A stretch of DNA of 17,724 bases from PVC group bacterium (ex Bugula neritina AB1) (lineage in GTDB: Bacteria; GCA-001730085): contig MDLB01000074.1 of assembly GCA_001730085.1 (NCBI GenBank), positions 1 through 17,724 on the forward strand. Direction: 5' to 3'. Shown piece after piece: positions 1 through 8,437 of this stretch. Below the pieces are notes generated by a model. It did no database searches, had not been told where the DNA came from, and saw only the letters and a program-made list of their open reading frames with translations. The translations under genes were made by a program, and so were the position numbers. Numbering within the stretch: the stretch's first letter is position 1; every line of letters starts with the position of its first letter.

Positions 1-309
1 AACAATCCTTTGGCATTTTGAAAAGAATTTTTAATATGAAGAGAGCTTCTTATATTTCTTCTGAGAAAGTCTTAGGCGAATGTCTTTTAAAATCCATTTG
101 CTTTAATCTTAACAAAGCGGTTAGAAGGATCTCCATGTCTTCAACTTAATAAATTAATCTTAATGACAATAATTACATTAAAATAAAGTCCATTAACTAG
201 TCCTTCTTTCGTTACTATTTCATTTTATATCAATATTTTAGACTTCCATTCAGTTTCTTTTGATTTTTTTCCTTTTTTACATCCGTTTTATCTATTTTTC
301 AGAGGTTTC
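1..309 (+). repeat. Left terminal inverted repeat (IS 3' end)
   Basis: The first 309 bases match the reverse complement of the last 309 bases of the window, without gaps and with about eight substitutions by eye. Similarity stops abruptly after AGAGGTTTC at 301-309, which is probably the true end of an insertion sequence. The repeat holds the last codons of a transposase plus about 160 bases of 3' flank. The simplest explanation is that the contig ends inside two copies of a multicopy IS lying in opposite orientation. Confidence 0.93.
3..149 (+). pseudogene. IS5-type transposase, C-terminal fragment (cut by window start)
   Basis: An open frame enters from the left edge and ends at TAA 147-149, giving 48 residues beginning QSFGILKRIFNMKRASY and ending RRISMSST. 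This is the typical end of IS5/IS4-type DDE transposases, where the catalytic glutamate (VE) is followed by a SFGILKR-like segment and a LLKSICFNL-like helix. The first two bases of the window would complete that glutamate codon if it was GAA. The rest lies outside the window, so it may be an intact gene cut by the contig end. Confidence 0.8.
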
Positions 310-383
310 ACACATGATATTTTCGACTGCATGAGTATCGGAACTGGAAAAAAGCTTCACAAATCTACTATGAGAACGAATGA

Positions 384-423
384 TTTAGCAAAGAGAGTAT
401 CTCTTAGTTAGATATCTGCTAAA
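384..423. repeat. Nested inverted repeat next to the IS1182-type remnant
   Basis: Outer arms TTTAGCA (384-390) and TGCTAAA (417-423) enclose inner arms AAGAGA (391-396) and TCTCTT (400-405). It lies just beyond the stop codon of the minus-strand transposase remnant at 434. It could be that gene's terminator or part of the element end; there is no clear T tract. Confidence 0.4.
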
Positions 424-433
424 TTCTCTGCTT

Positions 434-550
434 TTACCCCGTTAGTTTGTGTAATCTTTTTAAATTTCAGGCAAGTGCAATTAAATCCCACTCACCATTT
501 ACACTTTTTATCCTTCTTAACATAAATTGTCGAAATCCCATTACATGTTT
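434..550 (-). pseudogene. IS1182-type transposase, C-terminal remnant
   Basis: Read on the minus strand from 550, this gives KHVMGFRQFMLRRIKSVNGE, then WDLIALA, an in-frame stop, NLKRLHKLTG and a final stop at 434-436. The pattern GFRQF-LRR--VNGEW-LI-LA-NLK-L matches the conserved C-terminus of IS1182-type transposases. The internal stop and the missing upstream part show it is dead. It stops exactly where the inverted repeat of the IS5-type element begins (551), and the N-terminal part of the same kind of gene resumes at 1275 in the same orientation. Confidence 0.72.
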
Positions 551-606
551 GAGACCATTGCATTAAATCAGATATTTAAAAAAAAATATTTTAATGCAAT
601 GGTCTC
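551..606. repeat. 56-base palindrome with IS-end arms
   Basis: Perfect 17-base arms lie at 551-567 and 590-606. An inner stem ATATTT/AAATAT (572-577, 584-589) and an A-rich loop allow a long hairpin with a 4-base bulge. Both arms match the terminal repeat of the IS5-type element, so this is either two IS ends joined by deletion (a minimal MITE-like unit) or a hairpin at the element's left end. Confidence 0.8.
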
Positions 607-675
607 TATTCGGGTGATACTAAAAATTATTTTTTAAAGAAGTTTAATGTATATACATATAAATATAGTTAAAAT

Positions 676-1117
676 TTCACAACAGATGAGGAAGGCTTCG
701 TGGAATCTGTGTCAACATTTACAGCAAACCGAAATGAACTGACTCGCTTAGGAGAAGTCTTAAACAAATTAGAGGCAATTCCTGGGCAAGTTTTTTTTGT
801 ATGACAAAGGTGCTGATTCAGAAAATAACCGTAGTCTTTTGAAACAAAAAGGTCTTAAAGATGGGATCTCTCGAAAGAAACCTAAAGGAAAGCCTATTTC
901 TTATTGGAATAAGCTTCGAAATAAATTAATTGCTAAACGTCGCTTTGTTGTAGAGCGAACTTTTTGGACATTCAAGCGAGTCTATGGCTTAAGTCGATCC
1001 AGATATCTGGGATTAGCTAAAACACATGCCGAGGTTTTACTAAAATCTATAGCCTATAATTTAAAACGAGGATTGAATCTTTTTTTGAAAAAACCCTTAC
1101 AGGAGGAGTGTATCTAG
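676..1117 (+). pseudogene. IS5-type transposase, N-terminally truncated and frameshifted
   Basis: From about 676 the frame reads FTTDEEGFVESVSTFTANRN and on to GQVFFV, then hits TGA. Counting one T fewer in the eight-T run at 791-798 joins it to the frame of 797-1117, which starts YDKGADSENNRSLLKQKGL. That part holds the second catalytic aspartate region (YDKG, usually ADKG) and the catalytic glutamate region (RRFVVERTFWTFKRVYGL), then the closing VLLKSIAYNLKRGL helix. The first catalytic aspartate and everything before it are missing. The ATG at 797 is not the original start. Some IS5-type elements use programmed frameshifting, but with the 5' half lost this copy cannot be functional. Confidence 0.85.
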
Positions 1118-1274
1118 ATCATACAACTATTCCCATTTAAAGCTTCTTTCCTAACTTTCCTATAAATATTTTATCTATAAAAAATCCATTTTTCCTTCTT
1201 TTTCTGCTTTTTTGACTTTCAAAATCGACTTCCAAAAATTATCTATTATTTTTTACCTTTCTGCAACGGTCTCG

Positions 1275-1611
1275 AGTCTGTAAAAATAACAGCTTTATTT
1301 TTGATAAAAAACGTTTTCTAAAATTGGCAATCGTATCATGATCAGGATGCTGATTAGCCGCGATATAAGGAAAATCTAAGCACGTGTACCTTTTCTCTTC
1401 TATCTTTCGGCTGGAAAAAAATCCCGTAGCATACCATAAAATAATAAGCCCAAAAGAATCGAAGGGTTATATCCTCGATCACCTCTAGAACTATAGGCAG
1501 AAGTAATGACGTGAGATCAAGACGGTCTACAACATCAACAACAATAGGAACCCAATCTTCTACAGATGGAGGTAGCAGCTAACTTGTATAACGATCGTAT
1601 TTTTTAAACAT
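1275..1611 (-). pseudogene. IS1182-type transposase, N-terminal remnant with frameshifts
   Basis: On the minus strand, ATG at 1611-1609 starts MFKKYDRYTS, then a stop, then LLPPSVEDWVPIVVDVVDRL. A second frame continues with RGDRGYNPSILLGLLFYGM and a third with GIFSSRKIEEKRYTCLDF and YIAANQHPDHDTIANFRKRF. This is the well-known start of IS1182-type transposases (MFKKY, LLPPS-EDW, GIFSSRKIE, YIAANQHPDHDTIANFR). It carries at least one nonsense mutation and two frameshifts. It ends at 1275 where the IS5-type inverted repeat begins; the C-terminal piece lies at 434-550. The roughly 300 residues between the pieces are gone. Confidence 0.85.
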
Positions 1612-1827
1612 TCGAAAAACTCCATTAAAAATTAAGAAAGAAAATCCTAAATACTATATCACTTGATGAACATCTTAATCTGATCATTTGAATTCTCGGA
1701 GCCCTATTTTCGACAAGCTCCTAGTATGCTAGAATTACCTAGACATAGATTTCTATCCTTTACCTGAAAGAACGCTTTCACTACTTGTGCGAGTTTAGAA
1801 TCACTGCAAAGAAAGGAGTGAGTAAAT

Positions 1828-2259
1828 ATGTTTACTTATGAATCATTGGATAAGGTTGCAGACTCCTATATTCCTCTACTTTTAGTTATTAGTTTTTTTT
1901 ATTTGATACGATTAATGATTGCTAAGAATTGGAGGAAATTAATTTTACAGACTTTCTCATTGATCTTCTATCTAGGAGTGGCATACGCGGGAATGTTTAT
2001 AGATTTAAATTTTGGTATATGGGCTAGATTAGGTCTTGATTATAGCACCCACACTGCTTTAAGCCTTTCTATTGTTATGTGGTTGAATTACAGAGTTCCT
2101 CGTTTTGTAATTTTGTGGAATATGACTTTGGTGGCTTATTTTTTATTAATGTTGTATCAAAAATATCATTCTTTTGCAGATATTATTACTACTTCTCTGC
2201 CGATAGGGATCTCTTTATTGTACATGAGAAGACTAGGGGCTGATTTATGGAAAAATTAA
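1828..2259 (+). CDS. Small membrane protein with PAP2-like motifs
   Basis: A 143-residue, very hydrophobic protein with about five membrane helices (near 14-32, 37-57, 74-90, 93-110, 118-133). Two short motifs recall the PAP2 lipid-phosphatase superfamily. DYSTHTALS (H75) resembles the PSGH motif. YHSFADII has the canonical H-x3-D spacing (H114, D118) of the last PAP2 motif. The first motif (KxxxxxxRP) and the arginine expected six residues before H114 are absent, so activity is doubtful. The start is supported by AAAGGAG nine bases upstream of ATG. It ends 220 bases before the SulP gene and may be transcribed with it. Real gene: quite sure. PAP2 relationship: plausible, not proven. Confidence 0.8.
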   Translation: MFTYESLDKVADSYIPLLLVISFFYLIRLMIAKNWRKLILQTFSLIFYLGVAYAGMFIDLNFGIWARLGLDYSTHTALSLSIVMWLNYRVPRFVILWNMTLVAYFLLMLYQKYHSFADIITTSLPIGISLLYMRRLGADLWKN

Positions 2260-2479
2260 AGGAATTATGCAGAGGTCTCCTATTGCTTTTTCTCTTCTAG
2301 ATCTGTAGAATAAAAATGCGACTGGACTCCGCGACTTTTTTGTATTTAAAGCATAGGAGATCTCTCAATATCCCCCCAACCCCTTCCATATGTTTTATTA
2401 AAAGAACTCTAAGAGGGGATGAGTCTGGTTGTGCAGATTTCTTCATATAGTTTTGGTGATTTTCTAAAAGGACAGTAAG

Positions 2480-3967
2480 GTGCATATATCTTTTACTCGT
2501 ATTCGAGAGGAATGGCTTTCTAATATTCGTGGCGATCTTTTAGCTGGGATGGTGGTAGCGTTGGCTCTTATTCCCGAAGCCATTGCTTTTTCTATTATAG
2601 CTGGAGTTGATCCTAAAGTCGGTCTATACTCCTCTTTTTGTATTTCGATAGTGATTGCCGTTATAGGAGGGAGACCTGGAATGATCTCTGCTGCAACGGG
2701 AGCTATGGCATTGGTGATGGTCACCCTGGTAAAAGAACACGGTCTGGACTACTTGATGCCCGTAACCCTTTTGACTGGCGTGATTCAAATTTTTGCAGGA
2801 ATTTTTCGCTTAGGCTCGCTTCTAAGATTTGTTTCTCGCTCGGTAGTAACGGGTTTCGTAAATGCACTAGCGATTCTAATTTTTATGGCGCAATTGCCAG
2901 AATTTCATCATGCAGGTTGGCAAATGTATCTCATGGTTCTCGCAGGACTTGGAATAATATACGGATTCCCCTATATCACGAAGAGCATTCCCTCTCCCTT
3001 AGTAGCTATTATCTTATTAACAGGCTTCAGTATATTTATGGGAATGGAATTGCGTTGCGTAGGAGACATGGGGGAACTCCCAGATACATTACCCATCTTT
3101 TTATTGCCAAATATTCCTTTTAATTTCAATACATTAGGGATAGTCCTGCCTTACGCCATAACTCTTGCGGCAGTAGGATTGTTGGAATCACTCATGACAG
3201 CTGTGATTGTAGATGACTTGACCAATACATCGAGTCAGAAAAATCGGGAATGTGCAGGTCAAGGGATTGCCAATATTGCTTCGGGTTTCTTTGGAGGAAT
3301 GGCGGGCTGTGCAATGATAGGACAATCAATGATCAATGTAAAGTCGGGAGGAAGAGGAAGGCTTTCCACCTTTTTTGCTGGAACATTTCTCTTGTTTCTC
3401 ATTCTAGTATTGGCGGACTGGGTAAAGCAAATTCCGATGGCAGCGGTAGTTGCAGTAATGATAATGGTCTCTATTGGTACATTTAATTGGTCTTCCATTA
3501 AAAACCTTCGAACCCATCCCAAGTTTTCCAGTTTAGTTATGTTTGCAACAGTAGGAGTTGTTGTTTTTAGTCATAATCTAGCTCTAGGGGTTCTTGTTGG
3601 AGTCCTTATGAGTGCGTTATTTTTTGCAAAAAAAGTATCCCACCTATTACTAGTTGAAAAAAGTTGTATGGAAAAAGAGGGCCATCGAATTTACAAAGTA
3701 TACGGACAGATTTTTTTTGCCTCGGCAGATAACTTTGTCCTCCAATTTGACTTTAAAGAAGTTCTTCAAAAAGTAACCATCGATATGACACAAGCTCACC
3801 TTTGGGATATAACGGCTGTTTCTTCTCTAGATAAAGTAGTTCTCAAATTTTGGCGTGAAGGAACTGAAGTAGAAATCCTTGGAATGAACGAAGCCAGTGC
3901 TACGATTGTTGAAAAATTAGGAAATCACAATAATCCGGAGGCTATGGACTTGACTCTGAAACACTAA
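2480..3967 (+). CDS. SulP-family inorganic anion transporter with STAS domain
   Basis: A 495-residue integral membrane transporter. The N-terminal signature [20 protein letters not shown] (from about residue 18) is diagnostic of SulP/SLC26 carriers, and the repeated hydrophobic segments up to about residue 385 form the transport domain. Residues about 400-490 form a C-terminal STAS domain ([26 protein letters not shown]). Family members move sulfate, bicarbonate or other anions, usually with H+ or Na+; the substrate cannot be read from the sequence. The start is GTG, with AAAGGA about eight bases upstream and no better ATG. The stop lies 15 bases before the universal stress gene, so the two are almost certainly one operon. 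Length is close to other bacterial SulP proteins and I see no damage. Confidence 0.95.
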   Translation: MHISFTRIREEWLSNIRGDLLAGMVVALALIPEAIAFSIIAGVDPKVGLYSSFCISIVIAVIGGRPGMISAATGAMALVMVTLVKEHGLDYLMPVTLLTGVIQIFAGIFRLGSLLRFVSRSVVTGFVNALAILIFMAQLPEFHHAGWQMYLMVLAGLGIIYGFPYITKSIPSPLVAIILLTGFSIFMGMELRCVGDMGELPDTLPIFLLPNIPFNFNTLGIVLPYAITLAAVGLLESLMTAVIVDDLTNTSSQKNRECAGQGIANIASGFFGGMAGCAMIGQSMINVKSGGRGRLSTFFAGTFLLFLILVLADWVKQIPMAAVVAVMIMVSIGTFNWSSIKNLRTHPKFSSLVMFATVGVVVFSHNLALGVLVGVLMSALFFAKKVSHLLLVEKSCMEKEGHRIYKVYGQIFFASADNFVLQFDFKEVLQKVTIDMTQAHLWDITAVSSLDKVVLKFWREGTEVEILGMNEASATIVEKLGNHNNPEAMDLTLKH

Positions 3968-3982
3968 AAAAGGAGAAAAACT

Positions 3983-4840
3983 ATGGCTAAGATTATTGCA
4001 TGCATTGACGGGTCTTCATACGTTGAAAGTGTTACTGAGTTAAGCACTTGGGCCCACAAACAAATGAATCTGCCTATTTCTTTGTTACATATACTCCCTT
4101 TAAATTCCGAAAAAAAAGAGAAACCGAATCTGACTGGCCAACTTGGATTTAGTGCAAAATCAAATTTATTGGAGGAGCTCACAAAACGAGATGAAACACG
4201 TGGGAAACTCGAGATTGAAAAAGGAGAACGAGTGCTCGATGATGCAAAGGAAGAGTTTTCAAAAAAAGGTATTACTCAGCTGAAAATTCTTCACCGCCGA
4301 GGTTCTTTAGTAGAAAATATTAAAGAACTGGAAACACAGGCGGAACTAATTATTATGGGTAAACGCGGGGAAAATCACCCAGTCGACTCTGATGATTTGG
4401 GTTCCAACTTGGAATGTGTCGCACGAGCCATTGATAAACCACTTTTGCTTGCCACTCCAAAATCTAAATCGTTGAATAAATTTCTCATTGCCTATGATGG
4501 TAGTTCTTCTGCAAATAAGGCTGTTGACTATGTTGCCACTCATTCCCTTTTAAAAGGGCTAGAATGTCATTTGTTAAAAATCGCTGAACCCCTGCCAGAG
4601 GAGCAAAAACTTTTTGCAAAAGCCGAAAATAAACTAAAATCTTCTGATATTCGAGTTCACTCCCTCCTGAAGCAAGGGAATTCTGTTAATGGGATGGTAA
4701 CTGACTATATCAAGAATAATGACATTGACCTCTTATTGATGGGAGCCTATGGGCATTCAAAAATTCGCAATCTATTTTTTGGAAGTATGACTACCTTGCT
4801 TCTTCGTGAATCGAATATTCCTATTATGTTATTTCGATAA
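3983..4840 (+). CDS. Universal stress protein, tandem UspA domains
   Basis: A 285-residue soluble protein made of two Usp domains (about 1-158 and 163-285). Each begins with a beta strand and nucleotide-binding aspartate (ACIDGSS, D9; IAYDGSS, D172). The second carries the exact ATP-binding pattern G-x2-G-x9-G-S (G254, G257, G267). In the first the last spacing is ten residues (G126, G129, G140), so it may bind nucleotide less well. AAGGAG precedes the ATG at good distance. It follows the SulP gene by 15 bases. SulP-Usp pairs are a known arrangement, and the protein may sense ATP or stress to modulate the transporter. That role is inference. Confidence 0.93.
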   Translation: MAKIIACIDGSSYVESVTELSTWAHKQMNLPISLLHILPLNSEKKEKPNLTGQLGFSAKSNLLEELTKRDETRGKLEIEKGERVLDDAKEEFSKKGITQLKILHRRGSLVENIKELETQAELIIMGKRGENHPVDSDDLGSNLECVARAIDKPLLLATPKSKSLNKFLIAYDGSSSANKAVDYVATHSLLKGLECHLLKIAEPLPEEQKLFAKAENKLKSSDIRVHSLLKQGNSVNGMVTDYIKNNDIDLLLMGAYGHSKIRNLFFGSMTTLLLRESNIPIMLFR

Positions 4841-5132
4841 ATACTCGATTAAAGAACTCTATATCCCTACGGGGATGCCTTTGCGCAATTTTTTCCTAAT
4901 TTAATTCGCAATAGCTTCAAAATATGCGAAGAATAGGTTGTCTTTTAGGAGTGTCTGAATTATTTTGAGAGAGATTTTTTCTTTTTAAATATTTTTTATT
5001 TTATTTTTAAATATGTAATTAAGATAAAAACTATTTTTTGACAGCTCTTCAATTCTTCTATAAAATAAAGACCTCTGCACAACCTCTTCCACTTATTCAG
5101 AGATATTCGATCGTACCTTTTCAATCAAAAGT
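4841..5132 (+). other. Gene-free AT-rich intergenic region
   Basis: No plausible gene is visible. Shortly after the Usp stop there is a short hairpin ATCCC-TACG-GGGAT (about 4864-4877) and a TTGCGCAA palindrome followed by six T (about 4881-4894), which may act together as a weak terminator. The region then becomes very AT-rich and contains the promoter described at 5038-5066. Confidence 0.5.
5038..5066 (+). promoter_or_regulatory. Putative sigma-70-type promoter
   Basis: A perfect TTGACA -35 box (5038-5043), a 17-base spacer and a TAAAAT -10 box (5061-5066) lie about 70 bases before the first codon of the broken large gene. This is the best consensus promoter in the window. It suggests the damaged gene was, or still is, transcribed on its own. 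Confidence 0.6.
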
Positions 5133-7904
5133 TTGTCTAAAGCTAACTATACACATATCTCGAGTAATAAAATATTTTTTTCAATCCCAATCATTTTAAC
5201 TGCTGTCATCATTCCCTTATTTATCCTTATTGTCCCAAGTTTTTCTTTAGATCAAATCCTTTCGAAACACATCGCTTTTATTGTACTCATCTTGGTTTTT
5301 TCAATTTCACAAATAACTTTTATTTTCTATTTTTTGATAAAAAGCTATTTTTCTATAAAAAAAACTGATCAAGAATCTTCTGATTTTTTTAAAGTCAAAA
5401 AATATATCGACGATGGCAACCAGATGTTTATAAGCTTGTGTGTATAGTTTGCCTTATTCACTTTTAGTGCTATTTATTTCACTGCCATGAGTTTTCTAGT
5501 CGAGAATATGATTCTTTTTATAATTTTAGGTGCTGTTTCAAGTCTACTAGCATGCATTTTTTTATCGTCTTTTGTGTTTTTTAAATATAAAAAAAACAAA
5601 ATCAAAAAAGAAACAGTTCTTAGTAAACTTTATACACATTCCGATACTCAACACAAAGTTTTTTATAACTACGTCCACAGCTCATCTACCCTTTCTTTTC
5701 AAAGCCTCATAGCTATAAAAGCAACCCTTGATGATATGGAGATATTCGAGTTTCCTATAGAGTTTTTGAAAAACAAAAAAGTTTTTTTAAGAAAAATCGA
5801 AAAAAACTTACAATTTCAATTAAAAATGCTTGAAAATCTAACTAAAAGTGATCTTAGAACCTTATTTAACTTAAAATCGCAAGCAACTTTACTATTCTTA
5901 AAAGGACAATTTAAACCCTGATAACGAACTTAGCGAAAACGATCAAGAAGCGCTCTTGAGGAAAATAGAAGATTTAAACACTACAACTGATTCCTCTGAT
6001 ACAGTTTTTGAAAAATCGAAGAAAAACTCTCATTAGCAGAAAGTCATGCCAAAAACTACATCCTCCTTTTAAGAAGCCTCAACATGGTTCAAGAAAAAAT
6101 ACAAGTACAACCTGTTTTTGATGAAAAGCAATGTAATATTGCAACGGCTTCGGAGGCATATGATTCCTCTCAAAAAGAAGAAACCCTATTCTCTGCTATC
6201 CAAAAAACTTCCGAAGAAACAAGTGCTGAAGTCTCTGTGCTTAAAGATATCGAACGCTCTTTAGGTGAGACATCTAAACCAACAATAACTCTAAATATAG
6301 AAAATATTCAATCACACTTACAAAAGCTTAAACGTGCTAATCCAGCGAAACAAAACACAACAACTCAGGCTTTAATTAAAAATATAGAAAAGGTTGAAGA
6401 AAATTTAGAAAAAATTACTCTTTTTTCAACTCAACTTGAAAAAGCTCCTATTTTTTTTGGTAGATATAATGATACCCCTCGGTCTCCTAAGATGATAAGT
6501 TTAACCAATACCATGATACGAAGTATTAAAGATACTGATAAAGCTTTTAATCATCTTCTATCTGTGAAGGTTCCGTCAGCTAATCTCCTTTCTTTGGATA
6601 AAGCAAACACTTCTCTTGAAACAATCCTTTCTTTTATGCCTAAGATTAAAGAGTCAAAGGAAGCAGGTATTCATTTCGCTCAAGACCTTAGTTCCTATCA
6701 AGTCGCGAAAATACTATGGGAAGACATTAAAGAAAAAACATATATTTCCACAAAAAAACTTTCTTCTACAGAATTTTCTTCTAGCTTAACAAGTACACTT
6801 AACTCAGAGTATGATATAGATGATGATGTAAATAACCCTGCACCCGATACTAAAAGCACTCAAGTAAGTACTGATTCTGATCAAACTTTGCTCTCGGATA
6901 CTCCTACTGAACCTACCGTTCATGCCGAAAATACTCAAACATCTATTGACCTTTCTTTAGCAATCAAAGAAGCCCAAAATAAAATCGAGGTTGCATTAAT
7001 CAATCAAAATCAAGAACAGCGAAAACTATATACAAACTTTTTTAAAGAATTTTCAGAAATGGAAGTTTATACTGATTTAAACAACACGGATTATTATAAA
7101 ACAGAATCCATAGAAGAAGAAGAGATACTTGAAACATCAGAAAAAGGTTCAAAATTGCGGCCCTTCACTTACAGCCGAAACGACCTTTTGGACCAATTTA
7201 AACCTCCTCATAATCAGTTAAAGAAAATAAATAAAGATTCATTAATAAGCATTATTTCAAAACAGGATCAGGGTAATACGTTATTGTCAGAATTAGAAAA
7301 AGAATTATTCAAAAAAGAACAAGGTATCCATAATCCTCCTAAAGGATCTCCCTTCCATAGGATTCTTAATAAGGATCGAGTTGGCCTTTCTCAAACTAAA
7401 CTGATCAACAAGACTATGCAAACACTCCTAGAGAAAAAAAGTATCACTCCCTATTTTTTCATCCATGAAGATCTCGACCTCTCTCTCGAGTCTCAAATGC
7501 CTTTTCCTGTTATGAGACATAAAAATATAATCATATTTAGCCAAACTTTTTTAAAGTTCTTAAGAGGATGTCCTGACAGTAGTCTCTATATTTCATTCCT
7601 GATCAAAGAACATCTTTTCGACATGTATCACCTTTATGAAAAAACTTACAACCTCAAAGAATCTAAAGAAGAAGACAATATTAACTATTTGATCAGAAGA
7701 ACCGCTTTTGCTTTGAGCGGCTTCACCTTTAAAAATTCAGTAAAAATAATACAAACAGAACAATTGTGGATAACAAAATTATTAAATTTTAAATCAAATG
7801 ATAAATTTATAAAAAAAGATATATTTATCAATATATTAAACATAAACGTGTTTGAAGTTTTTGAATTAGAAATGACGGTCTACCCTTATCTTATATTTAG
7901 CTGA
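5133..7904 (+). pseudogene. Broken four-helix, coiled-coil family member
   Basis: Three open stretches form one gene. 5133-5447 and 5487-5921 are in the same frame, separated by a single TAG at 5445-5447. From about 5915 coding continues in the +1 frame (NPDNELSENDQEALLRKIED), and near 6014 it returns to the original frame (EEKLSLAESHAKNY), merging with 6084-7904. Both shifts sit in A runs. The reconstructed product is about 920 residues. It has four hydrophobic helices in the first 150 residues (two before the TAG, the third spanning it, the fourth after), then a long hydrophilic helical region. This matches the N-terminal module of the genes at 10370 and 14835. The start is unsure: TTG at 5133 lacks a good ribosome site and no signal peptide is visible. 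A C-terminal tail may continue in other frames to 7980 (ending FRNKKL) and 8179 (ending KNSYPQ). Real decay and homopolymer sequencing error both remain possible. Confidence 0.75.
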
Positions 7905-8153
7905 ATTCGATCCATTGGAATCAACCGATTTAAAGAAACCTAAGCTATTTCAAATTACTTTTAGAAATAAAAAATTATAATTAAACAAATTAAACCTAAT
8001 CAAAAAGATAATAAAGATCTCTTATAGCTCCTAATTTTTACTATTATTATGATATCTAAATCTATAGGAATATAAATAGGAAAGTCTATTACTATCATCA
8101 CCTTTATCACAAAACCAGATTATTTCAAAATACCCCAGATAGGTTATTGAACG

Positions 8154-8179
8154 TCGAAAAAAATTCATATCCTCAATAG
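8154..8179 (+). repeat. Conserved 26-base intergenic block, copy 1
   Basis: This block contains ATATCCTCAATAG and matches 22 of 26 positions of the block at 14645 and 21 of 26 of the one at 10327, without gaps. In frame it encodes EKNSYPQ and a stop, similar to GKNSHPK and a stop at 14645. It may be the conserved end of paralogous genes or a regulatory element. Confidence 0.5.
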
Positions 8180-8324
8180 GCCTTGGCTTTTTCAGAAATA
8201 ACAAAATGTTTTTAAAAGAACGAGACGAAGAGTTTTGCCCTACTTTAATAAGACTCTCAATATATCTCATAAAAATATTTTTCTGATATTAATAAAATTT
8301 ATATTAAATAAATTATATTTTTTA

Positions 8325-8353
8325 TTGAAAAAAAACTTAACATAATTTATTAT
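8325..8353 (+). promoter_or_regulatory. Putative promoter of the 551-residue gene
   Basis: TTGAAA (8325-8330), a 17-base spacer and TATTAT (8348-8353), each one base from consensus, lie about 85 bases before the ATG. In such AT-rich DNA chance matches are common. Confidence 0.4.
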
Positions 8354-8437
8354 ACTGAAAATTAATATATTATTAATAATTTGCATATAAATTAAATTTT
8401 AAATATATAAAAAAAATTTTAGGAGTTATTACAAACC

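Larger units (their letters stand above)
551..1274 (+). mobile_element. Decayed IS5-type element inserted in an IS1182-type gene
   Basis: The left end GAGACCATTGCATTAAA (551-567) and the right end TTTCTGCAACGGTCTC (1259-1274) are imperfect inverted repeats: the first 12 bases match with one difference. Between them lies a plus-strand IS5-type transposase remnant (676-1117). The 724-base element is shorter than usual for such an IS because the 5' half of the transposase is missing. IS1182-type transposase remnants abut both ends (550 and 1275), so the insertion went into an older IS. I saw no convincing target-site duplication. Confidence 0.65.
7905..8437 (+). other. Intergenic region with likely decayed coding tail
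   Basis: The frame 7876-7980 reads LAEFDPLESTDLKKPKLFQI and ends at TAA; frame 8060-8179 reads HHLYHKTRLFQNTPDRLLNV and ends KNSYPQ. Both have normal-looking composition and are probably the frameshifted tail of the preceding pseudogene. The minus-strand open frame 8031-8270 overlaps this, has no ribosome site and looks spurious. From about 8270 to 8437 the sequence is almost pure A/T, with the putative promoter at 8325. Confidence 0.45.

Noticed and set aside
1-309. Linear-plasmid terminal inverted repeats
   Set aside because: The repeats carry transposase 3' ends and end at an IS-like boundary, so contig breakage in a multicopy IS is the simpler explanation.
2464-2724. Minus-strand open frames inside and before the SulP gene
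   Set aside because: They are shadows of the strongly supported SulP coding frame with no initiation signals.
7440-7680. Possible degenerate metallopeptidase (HExxH-like) in the pseudogene C-terminus, around FLIKEHLFDMYHLYEK
   Set aside because: The residues do not form HExxH and no supporting downstream motif is visible; similarity is only in general helix pattern.
8031-8270. Minus-strand open frame of 79 codons
   Set aside because: It has no ribosome site and no recognisable protein, and it overlaps a plus-strand stretch that looks like the decayed tail of the preceding pseudogene.
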